DNA from: Anaerolineae bacterium
GTDB taxonomy: Bacteria; Chloroflexota; Anaerolineae; Anaerolineales; Villigracilaceae
Length of the DNA stretch: 6,980 nucleotides
Reading direction: 5' to 3'
Assembly: GCA_003141915.1 (NCBI GenBank)
Contig: PLNY01000476.1
Coordinates: 1 to 6,980, forward strand
Shown: positions 5,868-6,980 of the stretch, piece after piece
Numbering within the stretch: position 1 is the first letter of the stretch
Layout of the letters: every line of letters begins with the position of its first letter
Program-made: the position numbers and the translations under genes
Notes under the pieces: generated by a model
Told to the model about the DNA's origin: nothing
What the model saw: the letters and a program-made list of their open reading frames with translations, nothing else
The model's database searches: none

Positions 5868-6575
5868 TTATATTTTGTTTTCGGAATTTTTCTCCGCGTT
5901 TTTCAGTTGAACCCAGCCGTGCTTCAAAGCATAAACAACGGCTTGTGTACGATCTTCAACGCCGAATTTCCGCAAAATCGAGGTCACATGATTTTTGACA
6001 GTTTGATGACTGATGCCGAGCAAACCGGCAATTTCCTTATTGCTCTTACCCTTCACGACGCATTCAAGCACTTCCATCTCGCGCTCGGAGAGTGGATGAA
6101 AAGGGCTCCCAGGCTCGCTATAGGAGCGGCGCGTGCCCTCCATCTGCTCGCTGATCCATCCATCCAGTTCCCGAGAATTCAAAATCCGCGAACCAAATAT
6201 AAACTTGCCGTCCGCCACTTCTCGAATAATCTGAATTAAATTTTGCGGTTCGATATTCTTCGAGCAATAAGCCGCCGCGCCCGCCAGAGCGGCATGCAGA
6301 GCTTGCTCAATATCATCATATCCCGTGACCAGAAGAATACGAGTGGATAATTTTTCCTGCGTCACCTGATGGGTGATCTGTTGGCCATTAAGTCCCGGCA
6401 AATTCACATCGAGCACGGCAATGGCTGGTTTTAGGGAACGAATCAATTCCAGCGCATCAGATCCGCTGGCTGATTGTCCAACCACTTTCAGGTCCGGTTC
6501 CAGCGTAAGCGCATCCACAACGCCCTGACGAAACAACGGATGATCATCCACAATAAGTAGCGTAATTTTTTTCAT
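5868..6575 (-). CDS. NarL/DegU-family response regulator
   Basis: This 235-residue protein has an N-terminal receiver (about 3-122) with Asp10/Asp11 (IVDD), phosphoacceptor Asp56 (VLDVNLPGLNG), Thr84 and Lys106. A linker of about 35 residues leads to a LuxR-type helix-turn-helix domain (about 160-222) starting PLSEREMEVL, with recognition-helix sequence GISHQTVKNHV (187-197). Members of this family bind DNA as dimers at inverted repeats after phosphorylation. The partner is almost certainly the DegS-like kinase that follows within 15 bp in the same operon. Likely targets nearby are the flp control region and its own promoter, but no binding site is proven. The start at 6575 has only a weak GAG ribosome site six bases upstream, and the leader after the predicted promoter is about 17 nt. 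Length and residues are normal for the family. Confidence 0.95.
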   Translation of the reverse strand: MKKITLLIVDDHPLFRQGVVDALTLEPDLKVVGQSASGSDALELIRSLKPAIAVLDVNLPGLNGQQITHQVTQEKLSTRILLVTGYDDIEQALHAALAGAAAYCSKNIEPQNLIQIIREVADGKFIFGSRILNSRELDGWISEQMEGTRRSYSEPGSPFHPLSEREMEVLECVVKGKSNKEIAGLLGISHQTVKNHVTSILRKFGVEDRTQAVVYALKHGWVQLKNAEKNSENKI

Positions 6576-6599
6576 CCCAAACTCGCAATAATTTTATTC

Positions 6600-6629
6600 A
6601 GTATAGCACGAAAGTACACCCGATTTTAA
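6600..6629 (-). promoter_or_regulatory. Extended -10 promoter of the response regulator-kinase operon
   Basis: TGCTATACT (6600-6608) is an extended -10 element on the minus strand. TTAAAA (6624-6629) stands 18 bp upstream as a modest -35 element (four of six bases). The predicted start is near 6593, leaving a leader of about 17 nt. The promoter fills the 58-bp gap after the upstream gene, so the regulator pair is likely an independent unit. Confidence 0.62.
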
Positions 6630-6635
6630 CCGATT
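6620..6635. repeat. Direct repeat over the -35 region of the regulator promoter
   Basis: CCGATT occurs twice (6620-6625 and 6630-6635) with starts exactly 10 bp apart, so the two copies face the same side of the helix. The first copy overlaps the proposed -35 element and the second the stop codon of the upstream gene. A pair spaced by one helical turn is typical of tandem protein-binding sites, possibly for autoregulation. Chance is a real alternative for such short units. Confidence 0.4.
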
Positions 6636-6980
6636 AAGGCGTCGTCCAACGATAAACAGCCATATTCTGCTGACCGGCCTCGACCGCAAACCTGCCCCCA
6701 CTGCTAAAGACAACCGGCGCACTTCGCGTCAGATCCGGATAAAAATCCGGGAACGCGATCAAGTAGCTTGCTCCGCGCTGATTCAGGTACGCGGCCAAAC
6801 GCGTCTCATCGCGCATAAACGGAATCACTTCCGGCGAGACCAAACCCGCCAAATCAATCAATTGATGATGATCGAAATACCCCAGCGCGCCGATATCATG
6901 CGCGGCGATGATAGCATTTGGTGGAATATTTTGTGAGACCCATTTGGCAGTCACCACCATCTCCGATTCTATCAGACCCA
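6634..6980 (-). CDS. C-terminal end of a probable membrane protein (5' end beyond the window)
   Basis: The frame is open to the right edge; the ATG at 6960 is internal, since codons continue upstream without a stop. About 115 residues are visible, ending in a TAA at 6634-6636. The fragment has no membrane segment. It reads as a folded alpha/beta domain with a WVSQNIPPNAIIAAHDIG stretch, then LIDLAGLVSPEVIPF and a YL motif near YLIAFPDFYPDL. This resembles the extracytoplasmic C-terminal region found after the membrane helices of large bacterial glycosyltransferase-39-like proteins, where phrases such as 'HDIGALGYF' and 'DLAGLVSPE' recur. That family call comes from memory of similar proteins and cannot be proven from the tail alone. 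It has no obvious link to the pilus genes and its stop codon abuts the regulator promoter. Confidence 0.72.
   Translation of the reverse strand, partial: GLIESEMVVTAKWVSQNIPPNAIIAAHDIGALGYFDHHQLIDLAGLVSPEVIPFMRDETRLAAYLNQRGASYLIAFPDFYPDLTRSAPVVFSSGGRFAVEAGQQNMAVYRWTTP

Noticed and set aside
6634..6960. The 108-codon frame as a complete small gene starting at 6960.
   Set aside because: The frame stays open upstream to the window edge, no ribosome site precedes 6960, and the sequence looks like the tail of a larger protein.

Overview
The window is a compact tight-adherence (Tad/Flp) type IVc pilus locus with a two-component regulatory pair beside it. All genes lie on the minus strand, so transcription runs from high to low coordinates. 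The organism is probably a member of the Chloroflexota (Anaerolineae-like) with a mid-range GC content. This assignment is an inference. It rests on the order flp-cpaB-cpaE-cpaF-tadB without secretin or CpaD genes, a receiver-fused CpaE, a soluble DegS-like kinase, and the style of the partial envelope protein at the right edge. No ribosomal or other taxonomic marker is present.

Layout in transcription order: (1) 6980-6634, the C-terminal end of a gene entering from outside, probably the extracytoplasmic tail of a large membrane protein. (2) 6575-5868, a NarL/DegU-type response regulator with its own extended -10 promoter, followed six to fifteen bases later by (3) 5852-4848, a soluble DegS-like histidine kinase. 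(4) An AT-rich 136-bp control region with a palindrome, a good sigma-70-like promoter and a leader hairpin. (5) 4711-4556, a 51-codon Flp prepilin. (6) A strong intrinsic terminator and then a perfect TATAAT element. (7) The assembly operon: cpaB 4419-3349, cpaE 3319-2081, cpaF 2066-624 and tadB from 592 off the left edge, with gaps of only 14 to 31 bp.

How it should work: Flp is the pilin subunit. CpaF is the cytoplasmic motor ATPase, TadB is half of the inner-membrane platform, CpaE is a MinD-like factor expected to position the machine, and CpaB is a membrane-anchored assembly protein. The terminator behind flp, with a likely second promoter, would let the pilin be made in excess over the machine. 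The kinase/regulator pair is well placed to control the locus, and the intact receiver on CpaE offers a possible second phosphorylation target inside the machine itself.

No intergenic stretch exceeds 140 bp. I saw no tRNA, rRNA, CRISPR array or insertion sequence. The prepilin peptidase (TadV/CpaA) and TadC are not in the window; tadC would be expected just beyond the left edge.
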